DNA of 64,000 nucleotides from Akanthomyces muscarius (taxonomy: Eukaryota; Ascomycota; Sordariomycetes; Hypocreales; Cordycipitaceae), in assembly GCF_028009165.1 (NCBI RefSeq), contig NC_079244.1, positions 2,480,001 to 2,544,000 of the forward strand, in the 5' to 3' direction. Both the position numbers and the translations under genes were made by a program. Positions 26,042 to 38,000 of the stretch are shown here, one piece after another. Position 1 is the first letter of the stretch. The number at the start of each line of letters is the position of its first letter. Under the pieces are notes generated by a model. It was not told the origin of the DNA. It worked only from the letters and a program-made list of their open reading frames with translations, and ran no database searches.

Positions 26042-27256
26042 AACTGCATTTCTACACGACAAGAAAGAAAAAAAGTAAAAGGGCCCAGCTTTTGTCGTCA
26101 TAGCCTCGTGTTGCTCTGGGCGCCCCCGCCATCTTCCGACGCCGTGGGTGGATGCTTGAATGCTTTCTCCCTGTCCCTTTCCAGAACGGAGTGGTTGTCC
26201 TGTTGACACTGTCTGCGGCACCACCCAATGGCCACTGAGCGCTCCCTATTCCCCTGAAAAAAAGGCTTCGCGCTAGCTCCCAGTCGTGCCAGACTGCGAA
26301 GAAATGATCGCCCGCTTGGCCGCCTGTCGTGCTCCTCCGTCGCCTCCCAGAGGGAAGCACAGCCTCGTCAACGCCCTAAGAATAGAAACAGCACCACAAC
26401 CTAAAATCTCTCGCAGCCGTTATCCGAGTGTGGGAACTCGCATTGCCGGCCAATATGCCAATTCTTTGCATTCCCTTTCTCTTGTCGCACCGTCAATCTA
26501 TCTCCTACCGGCGTTCCCGTGCTAGTCGCTGATCTCCTTCATGCAAGTCAATCGCGGTTACGAGCCAACGAGCCTCTTCGAGGTCCCGACCTCATCTATC
26601 CCTAGCCAATATGACGTCGTGCCACACCAGTGACCAATGCCAGTTCTAGACTTTTTGCGACCTTTTACACATCGCCAGCGAAACTCCCCAGTCTACTCTG
26701 ACATCAGCCCAGCTATCGTTATGTCTGAAAATTCACCTTGCCCTAGCGAATACAACCCTCAATCTGCCCTCTCGCTTACATTCTCCGCCAGGGCCTTGTA
26801 AGCCTCATGGTAGGCCATGGCTGGTCCGCTTTTTACAGGAATATATTACCCTTGGTATTGGTTCCTTGCTATACAGCCGCGTTCGAGAATAGTCACCATG
26901 CTTGCTCACAGCCTCTCCGTTACCTGGTGTGCCCGACCCGTCTGTTGGTACGGCTTACTCAGTAGTGTCGTCCAGCTGGAGGCTCGCTGCATGCTCCGCC
27001 CCAAAACCACAGGTCTGGCCCCAAAATGCGAGGCTCCCGGCTCAACTGCATCACATGCAGTCCATTAGAGCATAAGCAAACTGGAGCGTCGCAGTCAGTG
27101 TAGTCACCTTGACATCGCAGCAACCAATTGTGCAAGAAAATCCCGTGTTAGGGTCCATTCCTACTCTCCAACGCCGAGTAGCTAATGTACAGTTTTACAG
27201 TATAACCTGTCTCCCTTGCCCTCGCTTCTTCTATCCTACCTCATAGCCATTGCCAT

Positions 27257-28642
27257 TTACAGCTTTTGGTAGTCCAACTTGCCCTCCAACTTCTTGGCCT
27301 CGGCCATCTTGCGCACCGCCTTGTTGAAGTCGTCTTGGTTAATCGAGTCTCGATAATCCTTGATAGCAAAGAGACCACTGTGCAGACATGTTAGCTTCGC
27401 TTCGATGGTCGAAACTCGTAGTCGGTACTCACGCCTCGGTAACCACGTTGCGCAAATCGGCACCGTTCAGGCCATCACTCATCTTGACAACGCTCTCAAA
27501 ATCAATGTCGCCATCGATAACCACACCAGCGGCATGAATCTTGAGAATCTCGAGTCGTCCAACCTCGTTGGGCAGAGGAATCTCAATCTTGCGATCCAGA
27601 CGACCAGCACGTAGCAGTGCAGGGTCCAGAGTGTCTGGTCTGTTGGTGGCCATAATGATCTTGGTCTTTCCCAAGTAGTCGAAACCGTCCAGCTGGTTGA
27701 GCAGCTCCATCAGCGTTCTTTGAATCTCACGATCCGCACTAGTACCTTCTGAGAATCGTCGTCCACCAATGGCATCGATTTCGTCCATGAAGATGATGCA
27801 AGGCTCGTGCTCCTTGGCATAACCAAACATCTCACGAATCAATCGTGCAGATTCGCCGATATACTTGTCGACGATAGCGGAGGAAACAACTAGGACATAT
27901 TAGCGCATCATCATGTATCGTCCAGCTTCAACGTACCCTTCAAGAAGTTAGTTTCCAAGCTACACGCAACGGCTCGCGCCAGCAAGGTCTTGCCGGTTCC
28001 TGGAGGTCCGTAGAGCAAGACGCCCTTGGGCGGCTTAATGCCAACACGCAGGAAGAGCTCAGGGTTCTTCAGCGGCAGCTCAATAACCTCTCTCAGCTCG
28101 CGAATCTGGTCGTTCAGCCCACCGATACCTGCAAAGCTGACCTGCCCAGGGTCTTCCAAAGACATGTTGTATACGAGCGGGTCGACTTCGCGTGGCAGCA
28201 TGCGCATGATTGTGAGAGTCGTCATATCGAGCGCTACACGCGTGCCCTGCTTCATCTTGGCCTTGTCGACCTTTGATCGGCAGCCGACCACATAGCGAGG
28301 GCCGGACGAGGCCTTGACAATGACTAGTTATCGCGGTATCATTAGTATGCCATTTTTTTCATGCGCGATCGAGCTCCATCTCGAGTGGCAGCAGCATTTG
28401 AGCTGTCGCAGCGACAACGTCGGATACTTACATCTCTCTTCATCGAGCTGCTTCAGCACCTCGCCGATGATTTGTCCGACGCTCTGCAGCGCCTTGATGT
28501 TCTCCTCTGTGCGGTCAAACTCCTTCTGTAGGCCCTTAATCTCTAGGCGCAAGTTCTTGAGCTTGGCCTCCCACTCGCGAGACTCGGTGAGCTTGGCTCG
28601 GTACGAGTTAAGGGCAGCCTGGCGCTCCTCTTCCGGCGACAT
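27257..28642 (-). CDS. rpt4: 26S proteasome regulatory ATPase Rpt4 (PSMC6/Rpn10B-type base subunit)
   Basis: AAA+ ATPase of the 19S base ring that unfolds ubiquitinated substrates and feeds them to the 20S core. Exons 28642-28432, 28323-27937, 27889-27433 and 27377-27257 give 391 residues. An N-terminal coiled coil spans about 10-68. An OB-fold region follows ([15 protein letters not shown]), then the AAA domain with Walker A GPPGTGKT near 177, Walker B IIFMDEID near 228, and the second region of homology ending [21 protein letters not shown]. The C-terminus, KLDYQKL, resembles yeast Rpt4 and lacks the HbYX motif of Rpt2, Rpt3 and Rpt5. Among Rpt paralogues, [20 protein letters not shown] and the C-terminus point to Rpt4. 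Its leader carries a possible upstream ORF. Confidence 0.95.
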
Positions 28643-29279
28643 GGTTGCTCGATCACGGACTGATTAACTCTGTACGCGTATTTTGACAATCAATTCTTCG
28701 ATTTCGTGGTCCTCGTGCGTCTCGTCGTGATGTCGAACGGTGCCGAGACAGATAACAGCTGCACGGTTACGAATGTCGAGGTAGGTACGTTGTTTGGCGG
28801 CGAGCTTACCTCACCGGCTGGAGCCTTGGGTTGCGCATTTGCCCCAGTGGCCAGAGCACGGCAGAAAGTCGGCACTAGCCGCATTTGGTACGACAAGTGG
28901 ACGACTACCCTGGAACAAAGCTTGAATAAGTAGTAAACTGTTGTAGAGATAAATTTACGCTTGCATTGTCTGATATGTATGCTAGTCTTTCTATCGGATT
29001 CATTTCTATTTGCTGATCTATTCTTTCCCTCCTTAGACTTGTAGTGTTGGTTGTTGCTGTAAGCCAAGTCCACACCACATCGCCTCCGTCGTGTTTTGAC
29101 TGCCGCAGACCGCACAACACAGCTGTGAAAAGTCTCCTTCAGATTCATTATAGAGAGATACATGGAAATCAACAACCGGAACGCCTGGTCAGCAATGGTC
29201 CTTGACACGCGCCAAACCCGCCATAATATTGCCACAAACTCCAAATCTGCTCGTAGTACATTGGCCGGTCCGTTTCGGT
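28643..29279. other. Intergenic region, rpt4 promoter / PYM 3' flank
   Basis: About 0.64 kb between two genes on the - strand. Apart from the possible rpt4 upstream ORF, nothing is recognised. Confidence 0.5.
28690..28884 (-). promoter_or_regulatory. Possible upstream ORF in the rpt4 leader
   Basis: An ATG at 28884 opens a 64-codon frame that stops 47 bases before the rpt4 start codon. It begins MRLVPTFCRALATG and contains two candidate donors (GTGAGG and GTAAGC). Splicing from GTGAGG to the CAG just before 28767 would give a second open frame, running through an acidic stretch to a TAA also upstream of rpt4. It could be a uORF, a small separate gene or chance. Confidence 0.25.
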
Positions 29280-29978
29280 TCATCGCGAAGCAATGCCCTT
29301 GTTGCATGCCGGCTCAGCATCCTTCTTTACCTCACTTTCGTCATGAAATCCTAGCGCGTTCAATTCCCGAATCAGCTCGCTGATCTTTATAACCTTTGCA
29401 ACCTGTTCCGGAAGCAGGCCTTGGCCCTCATCCTTCTTGGTCTTGAGGTCCTTGGCCTGCTTCAGCTTCTTCTTCAAATTGCGAGCCTTCTTTTCACGCT
29501 CTATCTCGGGGTCGACTTCTTCAGCCTGAGGTGTTTCAGTTTTCTCCGAACTTTCTATCCCCTCCAAAGGCGATGTATCGCCCAAGTCAGTAGACTTGGC
29601 CTTCCTGCGCGCCTCGCGCCGCTTCGCATTCTTGTTGCTGGCTGATGTGCTAGGTGCGGGCGTGGTTGAGGTGTTACCGTCATCCCGTCTCCAGGAAAGG
29701 GGTGTAGACCTATTCGTGTCTTTGCTTGGGCTAGAAGCATCTGGGACCCGTGTGTTCTCGTCCTTGGGAGCCTCTACCCCGGGTATGCCCACTCGCCTGC
29801 GTTCGCGCTGTGCAACAGCGTTGCGGGCTCTGTATAGTTCAACGTCCTCCACGGGTCGGAAGCCTGGCCGAATCTTGATTGCTTTTCGAGTAGTGCCGTC
29901 TGGACGGACAGACTCTGGGATGTGGCGCTCGCCGCTCGTCGCGTCCGTCACGATGCCGGAATTCGTGGTCGGTGGCAT
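29280..29978 (-). CDS. pym: PYM homologue, partner of Mago-Y14
   Basis: PYM (also WIBG) binds the Mago-Y14 heterodimer and helps strip exon-junction complexes from translated mRNA in the cytoplasm. Single exon, 232 residues. The N-terminal Mago-binding signature is clear: SGIVTDATSGERHIPESVRP, then GTTRKAIKIRPGFRPVEDVELYR (about residues 7-51). The middle is Ser/Thr-rich and probably disordered. The C-terminal third is strongly charged with a predicted coiled coil (EREKKARNLKKKLKQAKDL) and ends with a helical segment, LPEQVAKVIKISELIRELNALGF, the typical fungal PYM tail. It is divergent from qcr9 across about 1 kb. Its presence implies that exon-junction-complex components are retained, which suits the intron-rich genes around it. 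Confidence 0.9.
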   Translation of the reverse strand: MPPTTNSGIVTDATSGERHIPESVRPDGTTRKAIKIRPGFRPVEDVELYRARNAVAQRERRRVGIPGVEAPKDENTRVPDASSPSKDTNRSTPLSWRRDDGNTSTTPAPSTSASNKNAKRREARRKAKSTDLGDTSPLEGIESSEKTETPQAEEVDPEIEREKKARNLKKKLKQAKDLKTKKDEGQGLLPEQVAKVIKISELIRELNALGFHDESEVKKDAEPACNKGIASR

Positions 29979-30954
29979 GGTCGCGCTGCCGTCTGCTGCC
30001 CCGCCAAATGCCTCTCACTGCAGACTCTACTCAAGGGGTCTTGTAGCTAGTTAAATGTAGCGCGGGATGGATGGAGTGCTGTGATAAGTTTTCGGGTTGG
30101 TGGTTTGCAATTTGCGGCAGAGAAAAAAGACCGGAAAAAGCGCAGATATTTATGAGTAGACTTTGCGATCAGAAATGCCACCGAGATAGCCATCAAGCCT
30201 GCTTGCCAGCGTGGGGTGTTCGCGACCCACACTGGCTGACCTACTGAGAATGCGATGCAGCGTCTCACGAAGCCGACTTCTAAAAATAAAGAAATTGTCA
30301 TAGCTTGGATATTAACACAGAGAAATCTCCTTAATTGAGAAAACGGGATTCGGGAGTGTCACAATATAGATAATACGTACTCTGGCATACACCGGCACGC
30401 GTACACAGTGGCGTCCTGTTTAACTTTTGCAGCGCAGCCTCATATAGAACAAAAACTTCGATAAATTGTAGGATGAGCCCAACTTATTTCCTCTGATATA
30501 GTACACAGTTAAATAGCTAGTTTGTTGAATCCATAGACCCTAGGTTAGTTGCCTCTGGTACAGATTACCGCTGCTCGAGCTCGAAGATTACACTGCCAGA
30601 ACCTGTGTTAGGCAACAAGATCCTTCAATAACAAGAGGAGTCTTCGCGGTTATTAATGCTGCAGTGTAAAGGTTGACCTAGGAAAATTGAGATTCAATCC
30701 TGCCTGCAGCATTTACATTGTCCTGAAGAGTTCACGGGAGCCATCGGATTACAAGTGGAGCCGAGGCAGCGCTGCCATGGCCTCAGCCAATCAGCGGTCG
30801 GCCAATGGCTGGCGCAGAAGACTTCCTGAATTTCCCTGACAGCATCTCTACCAGCATCCTACCACATCAGCCTTTACTTCGCCAGCTGCCCGCCACACGG
30901 CCCCGTCCAGACCGAGAAAATTCGAAGAGTGCTCAATTGCACGAAGCCGCCATA
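29979..30954. other. Divergent promoter region, PYM / qcr9
   Basis: About 1 kb between divergent start codons. It includes an inverted repeat around 30655-30717 (AATGCTGCAG and CTGCAGCATT, about 50 bases apart) and two CCAAT boxes close to qcr9. Confidence 0.55.
30787..30806 (+). promoter_or_regulatory. Paired CCAAT boxes upstream of qcr9
   Basis: Two CCAAT pentamers at 30787-30791 and 30802-30806, same orientation and 15 bases apart, lie about 150-170 bases before the qcr9 start codon. The fungal CCAAT-binding (HAP) complex is an established activator of respiratory-chain genes, so these are plausible binding sites. No binding is shown here. Confidence 0.55.
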
Positions 30955-31394
30955 ATGGTATGTACTGATTCCGTTTCTAGCCGAGCCATTCCCGTCATAC
31001 CCGACCACAGCTGCTAATGCCGCAACACTACAGATTTACAGGCAAGTCGACGAGCGACCCGAGTCGAATTGACACCGACACGACGCGAATACTAACCTAC
31101 GACGACCACAGCGCCATCTTCCGCAACAACTTCACCATGCTGACCGCCGTCTTCACGGCCGGCTTTGCTTTCGAGATGTACGCTTACCCTACCGAGAACC
31201 CCGTCCGAGCCGAATGCTAACGCGCAACACAGCGGTTTCAACCAGACCATGAACAAGATCTGGGACAACAACAACCGCGGCGTAAGTCGAGAGTGATGTC
31301 GAACTCTGGAGACGGATTACCGCTAACCTACAGCCAGCGCCAATGGAAGGACATTCGCCACAAGTACGTTGAGGAGACCGAGGATGACGAGTAA
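30955..31394 (+). CDS. qcr9: Cytochrome bc1 complex subunit 9, Qcr9 (five exons, 60 aa)
   Basis: Small single-helix subunit of respiratory complex III in the mitochondrial inner membrane. I assemble it as exons 30955-30957 (the ATG alone), 31035-31042 (eight bases), 31112-31177, 31233-31281 and 31338-31394. The product starts MIYSAIFRNNFTMLTAVFTA, continues FAFEIGFNQTMNKIWDNNNRG and ends RQWKDIRHKYVEETEDDE. The pattern FRxN, then a hydrophobic helix, then W-x-N-x-x-[RK]-G-(RQ)-WKDIRHKY is diagnostic of Qcr9, and the length fits (about 60-66). The intron after the micro-exon begins GCAAGT, giving a GC-AG intron. The last acceptor is CAGCCAG, of which only the second CAG keeps the frame. Exons 3-5 are secure. 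The two 5' exons are inferred from splice signals and frame. Confidence 0.82.
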
Positions 31395-32071
31395 AGCAAC
31401 CTTGCTCGGTCCGGGTGGAGATTAAGCGCTGTAAACATGTATAAAAGATTCTCAGACGGATAGAAATGGAAGATTACAGTTCTTTTGTCATAATTTGGAT
31501 GCTCAACGCGAGCGTAGGGGCGTCCATGGCCAGGGCGGCCTGGTAACTTCCAGAACATGCTGCAATATACACATGCTGCAATATACCAATAATTCTGCTT
31601 AATCGTTTATTTTCTGCCTATAAAGCTTGCTTTTCATAAAGTTAGTTGCAATTACGAGACAGTAGAAACCACAGGCCGCAGTAAGGCTGAACGCTACATT
31701 TGGGCGGTTCCGCTCCTACCTCAGCGCTGACGTCGGGCGGTATACACCGAGGGGCATCCACCGACTTAGGCGTCGATGGCACACGAAACACTGCTGCGTG
31801 TCTTCCACTTCCATCAACAAGTCAACAGTGACGCACTACAACGCCTGGACTTGTTTTGCGCTTCTTCTTGTTTCTTTCGTTTCATTGTATCGTACGTTTA
31901 GATTCCCGCAAGAATTCCCCGCCTGCCCACCGCCGTCGAAGCTCCACGGCCCTGTCCAATATCGAAATCGCCCCCGCCGCTGCGACTTTCGCCATCCAAA
32001 AACTCCTCCCACCTTCGACGACGCAGAGCTTCCTTACGCAGCACACAAGCTAGCAACATAATGATAGCTTG
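31395..32071. other. Intergenic region, qcr9 3' flank / ubr1 promoter
   Basis: About 0.68 kb. It holds the qcr9 3' end and the ubr1 promoter and leader, including a four-codon upstream ORF at its end. No other gene is seen. Confidence 0.6.
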
Positions 32072-32072
32072 A
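32061..32072 (+). promoter_or_regulatory. Minimal upstream ORF whose stop overlaps the ubr1 start
   Basis: ATG-ATA-GCT-TGA at 32061-32072. The last A of the TGA stop is the A of the first ubr1 ATG (32072), forming TGATG, and another ATG follows at 32075. This geometry could allow termination-reinitiation or act as a start-site filter. Confidence 0.6.
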
Positions 32073-35000
32073 TGATGGAGCATCCCATGTCTACCCAGGA
32101 GCAGCAGCTCTGCCAGCTGCTTGCAGACCTGCCGTCTCGATTCCAATACCGATTCACAGACGAGGCGAAGAAGGAGCTGCTGCGCAGCTTGTTTTGGTCT
32201 TTAGCGGGCGGCAAGGATGAGTACATGCGCCTGTTGTTTCCGGATGGAAAACTTCCAGACACGCTTAAGCTTGGTGATGCTCAGGGCGCCGTAGAAGGTG
32301 CCGAGTATACAGAAGCTGCGCGGGGCAAACGCTGCGGTCACATATTCAAGGCTGGCGAAGCTTCGTATATGTGCAGGACTTGTGGAACAGATGAGACCTG
32401 CTGTCTTTGTAGTAGATGTTTTGACTCTACCGATCATACCGGGCACATGGTTCGCATATCAATTTCTGTCGGCAATAGTGGATGCTGCGATTGTGGCGAC
32501 GATGAAGCCTGGAGATCACCCTTGTTCTGTACCATACATTCCGATGTACATTCAGGATCACACAAAGGCAAAGGAAAGGAGGCCGCGAGTCTACCGGAAG
32601 ACATCATGTCAAGCATTCAAATGACCATCGGCCGATCCTTTGATTACATATGCGACGTCATCTCCTGCTCGCCGGAGCAGCTTCGCCAAGCAAAGACAAA
32701 GGAGTCCATCGAGAAGGACGAAGAAGTTTCCAGACTTTCTTCCTCATATTATAACTCTACTGCCGAACAATGCGACGAGTACGCGCTTATTCTGTGGAAT
32801 GACGAAAAGCATACTGTCCAAGAAGTCGAGGACCAAGTTGCTCGCGCCTGTAGAAAAACGAGGCGCCAGGCTTCACGGGATGCGTGGGAAACGGACTCCA
32901 TGGGTCGCAGTCTTCTGACATACAGCCGCGACATTAAAGAATTGCTGCAGATGTCACGAATTCTAGAAGCGATCCGAATCACAGTAACCATTCGATCTGC
33001 TCGTGACACATTCCGAGAGCAAATGTGCGGTGCTCTCATTGAGTGGCTCGGTGATATTTCCGGCTGCTCCGTCGGACCAGACCACTATATACTTCGCAAT
33101 ACGGTTTGCGAAGAAGTCATGAAACCTTGGAAACAGGGCAGTTCTGCTACCCACACACTTGGACTCATCGACGACGAAGATGAGGATGACCAGTATATGA
33201 TGTCCAGAGCGCGGCTTCAAGGTGTAAACGCACACTTCATCCTCGCTCTTCAGGCTACAGCGGGTGGTGTAGACATTGACGGAGATGGCGAGTCTGACGA
33301 AGATGCCATGGATGAGGTTGATATCGACGACTTTATGGAAGAGGAAGACGACGACGATAATGCATCCCACAGTAGCTCCATAGTGGGAGGTGTTGACGAC
33401 GATGACGATGACGTGATGATGGTCGACGCTAGGGGCGATGTCGGCGATCTGAACATGAACTGGAGTCAATCAGATCAAGCCTTGGAAGAAGATGAAGCTA
33501 CCATGGCCGGATACCCGCCACCACCTCCTCCACCTCCTGCGCAGGCATCGACAACAGCAACGGATGCAGAGCCAGAGCGAGAGGGAACCCCATCCGATTC
33601 AGATCCTGCCGAGGCCATCCGCCCTCCGGCTGCCTATCCCAAGGCAAACCTTGAGATCCCCCAAACCCCTGGCAAAACGGAAAAAGCTGTACCGCGCCCC
33701 GGCCCGTACTGGATCGAGACTCCTGCCAGTTATACTCAGCGCGGAAGCGTTTCTCCCGCTGAAGATGTATTCCAGCGAGTGAGACTCGACTGGCTCCTCT
33801 TGTTCGACCTTCGGATGTGGAAGAAGGCGAGAAATGACCTTCGCTCTCTGTACATATCCACAGTAGTCTCAGTGCCAGAGTTCAAGCGTGTGCTGGCTCT
33901 CAGGTTCGCCAGTCTCTACACCATTCTCGCGCAGCTATACCTGGTTGGTGACAGAGAGCCCGACCACTCCATAATCAACCTTTCACTACAGATGCTCACG
34001 ACTCCTTCCATCACTGCGGAGGTGGTAGAGCGCGGCAATTTTATGAGCAGCTTGCTCGCTATCCTCTACACTTTTCTGACGACGCGTCAAGTGGGCCATC
34101 CATGGGACATCTCCCCCGATGCCGTTTTGGGCTTCGAAAGCGGCTCAGTGACGAATCGACGAATGTATCACTTCTATCAAGATCTCAAGTATCTCTTTGG
34201 ATCTCCTCATGTGCAGGAGCGCGTACGCAGCGAACCAAGGTATTTGATGCAGTTCCTGGACCTGGTTAAACTGCATCAGTGCATCGGCCCCAATGTCCGC
34301 GCTGTGGTAGAGCACGTCGAATACGAAGCCGATTCTTGGATCACGGCCTCTCTCGTTACCCGCCAAATCAATCTTCAAGCGCGAAACCTCGCCGAAGCTT
34401 TCAGAGACTGCCCCCCAGACGAGATGCACTTTCTCCAGCGCGCCATTCGCTTCACCAGCAAGACAGTCATTCTCAACTCGATAGGCGCCGACCGTCTGAG
34501 ATTTAAGCAAGGTGAAATCAAGGATGAGGTGAAGTTCAAAACCCTGAATGACTTTGAGTTTGACTTTGACTCGGCGTCGTACGATGTGATTCAGTTTGTG
34601 GTCGAGAAGGATCAAATCAGCTTCCACCATGCTCTACATTACACCCTGTCTTGGTTGATTGAATGTGGTCGCTCTTCACCTGCATCTGACATCAAGACGT
34701 TGATGAGCTTCACTTTGCAGGAGCTTAAGGCAAAACCGAGATTGATGGGGCGACCCCAAGTTCCCAAGAATGACTACACGGCGGAGGACTATTTGATGGC
34801 AGCCTTCGATTACCCTCTGAGGGTGTGTGCCTGGCTGGCTCAAATCAAGGCTAATATGTGGGTTAGAAATGGCATCAGTTTACGCCACCAAGCAAGCACC
34901 TACAAGGGTGTGTTGCAGCGAGACGTTTCGCATCACCGTGACATCTTCCTGTTGCAAACTGCCATGGTTATTTGCAACCCTAGCCGAGTGCTTGCCTCAA

Positions 35001-38000
35001 TCATTGATCGCTTCGGCATGGAGAAGTGGGTTAAGGGCTTGTTTGAACTCAAATCAGAAGCTCAAGACGACAACCAGCATCTTGATGTTGTGGAAGACAT
35101 GATCCATCTCCTCATTGTGCTCCTTAGCGACCGCACATCACTGATTGCCATCGAGGACGAGCCGAACTCTCGCATACTGGCAATGCGTCGGGATATCACT
35201 CATGTGCTGTGCTTCAAGCCGTTGTCTTTCAACGAGATCTGCAACAAGCTGCCCGAGAAGTACCAAGAGCAAGAAGACTTCCACAACGTTCTGGATGAAA
35301 TGGCTACCTTCAAACCTCCTGAGGGTGTCTCCGATGTGGGCACGTTTGAGCTTCGGCCGGAATTTATTGAAGAAATAGATCCTTACATTGCACACTACAA
35401 CAAAAACCAGCGGGAAGAATCCGAAATGGCATACCGCAAGAAAATGGCCAAGAAGACAGGCAAGTCTGTGGAAGAAATTGTCTACGAACCGAAGCATCAT
35501 TCAATCCCATCCGGCCTGTTCAAAGACCTCGGTCAATTTACAGGAACGGGCATGTTTGCACAAGTCATCTACTACTCGTTGCTGTATCCATTGGTGGCAG
35601 AAAGATTCACACCGACTGTTCCCGTCACGAGACTCGAGACGTTTCTGCAGGTTGTTCTGCATCTCATGCTGATTGCCATACACGAAGACAGCTCAAGTGA
35701 AGAAATCCAGGCAGGAGAGGAGCCCAACTCGTTTGTGCACATTGCACTCACCAGAGCGTCTAGAGGAAACTTCATGCCTGATGCTCACAGCGCCAAAACT
35801 ATCGTTTCACTCCTACACGTTCTGTCTACCAAAGAGGCCTTCAAGTCATCCCACCCGAAGATCTCGCTGGTGCTGAAGCGTTTGAAGCAGCGTCGTCAGA
35901 GTGCCTTCCAGGCGTCCCTTGTGCACCTCGGAATCGCTGTTGATCGGGTCGATACTGCGTCGCCTGCCAATGCTTCCGCAGATGAAGAACGGGAGAGAAG
36001 AAAGACGGCGGCTCTCAGCCGCCAGGCAAAAGTAATGGCCCAGTTTCAGCAACAACAAAAGAGTTTCATGGAAAATCAGGGCGAAATTGATTGGGGCTCC
36101 GATTTGGAGGAAGACGACGAGCTACATCCTGCCGAGGATCGTAAACATAACTGGAAGTACCCAACTGGTACCTGCATTCTGTGCCAGGAGGAAGCTGATG
36201 ACCGCAAGCTTTACGGTACATTCGCGCTATTAAACAACAGTCGTATCCTTCGACAAACTGACTTCCAAGACCCCGAGCTGGTGCGAGAGGCGTCTCAGAC
36301 GCCATGCAGCCTCGACCGCTCTGCCGAAGACATTCGTCCCTTTGGTATTGCTCGAGAGAATAGGAAGATGGTAGAGAAGCTCAACTCTGACGGTAACACA
36401 TTCTTGGCAGAGCGACAAACAATTGGAAAGGGTTTCGATGCGAAATTCTCCCGGCCTGGCCCTGTGGCTAGTGGATGTGGACATATGATGCACTTCCGCT
36501 GCTTCGAACAATACTATGAGGCAACAAACCGCAGGCATACTCACCAAATTGCACGTCACCACCCAGAAGACACCCGTCGCAACGAGTTTGTCTGTCCATT
36601 GTGCAAAGCTCTGGGCAACGCATTCTTGCCGATCGTTTGGAAGGGCTTGGAAGAGTGCTACCCAGGCTATCTCCAGCCTCAGGATTCCTTTGGGGACTTT
36701 CTGGCTAAACAAATAGGGTCCAACTACTGGCTTGGCGGAAGCAAAGCACCTGAGCTTGACGATTCCCATCTTCCTGCGTTGTATACTCCTAGTGTTCCTG
36801 GCAGTCTTGTGGAAACAATAGCGCAGCCACAGCAATCTACCGACGCATTATGGGGTCGGGATGAAAGCGAGCCATCTCTCAATGTTCCAGGAGAAATACC
36901 AGCTACTTCAGGGGAGGCACCGGCCCCCTCTAGCCACCCACTTCCGACTACTAGCAGCTCTCAACTCATCAGCGAATTGAAGTCTGCGTACCGCCGACTA
37001 AGAGAGACGTTGCGACTCAATGACCTTGATGCCCGGCACGTGGCTGACACAAAGTCAGACGATTTGGAAGAGTTCCACTTGAACAATACTCTTGTTCACT
37101 CTGTGGGCTATACTATTTCCTCTGTTGAGATCCAGCAGAGAGGAACAGAAGCGCAGCCAGGGATGACGCTTCTGGAAAAGATACCAGAGCAAACTATCAC
37201 TCACCTCCGTGTTCTGTCCGAGACTGTATCATCGTTCATGTCGGTAATGGCCCGCTCAGAAGAACAGATTGAAGCCGAGTTTAACAAGGACTCGGAGCGC
37301 CAGCACTGCCAGCTATTCATGTCGCGCTACTTTGGTACGGGAACGCCTCATGCTCGTCGACCACTGGATGTCTACCCACCGCTTTTAAGCATGGACCCTT
37401 TCATCTTTCTGGTTGAGTGCTCATACGGATTTGTTCATGCGCAAAAAGTCGAAATCTCGCATGTTCTGAGGCTCTGCTACCTCGCTGAGCTCGTCAAGAT
37501 TGTCTTTCACATGGGCCGAAACATCCCGGCTGCTCTGTGGCTGGAAAATCTCACCAACCGGCAAACACAAGACCCAGCTATCAACAATTTTGCAGAGTTC
37601 GCTCTGAGTGTTACCAAGTCTGCACTTGAGTTCCAGGCTCTAACTTCGGCAGACGAGCCTGAAAGCGGGGAGCAACTTGGCTTCCAGCAGCCTGGAGTCG
37701 ACTCTCTCGTAGGCTGGTACACATTTGCCAAGAAATATGCTCTCACATTCCTGCGCAAGTCACTATTGTTCCTCCACGTTAAATACGGAGTGGATTTCAA
37801 CAGTCACGTCTCTCTGACACCTGATGCCGACGAGCTTGATCGGTTAACAGAGACCTTGCGCATTTTGTCTTTCGACGAGATGTGTGCGGCCATGACTCCC
37901 AATGCCGGGGCCTGCGGTTGGCCAGAGACAACGCAGGAACTTGTTTTCGGATGGGTCAAGCACCAAGTCATGTGGCCACGAGCGTACAACGAGGTGCCGC

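Larger units (their letters stand above)
24439..27256. other. Intergenic region upstream of gfa1, about 2.8 kb
   Basis: This lies between the start of gfa1 and the 3' end of rpt4 (both on the - strand). No credible coding gene. It holds a GGTA-rich run at about 24897-24912, a C-tract at 25837-25854 and a three-copy 10-bp tandem repeat at 26012-26041. The length is large for one promoter, so distal control elements or a non-coding transcript are possible but not shown. Confidence 0.5.
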
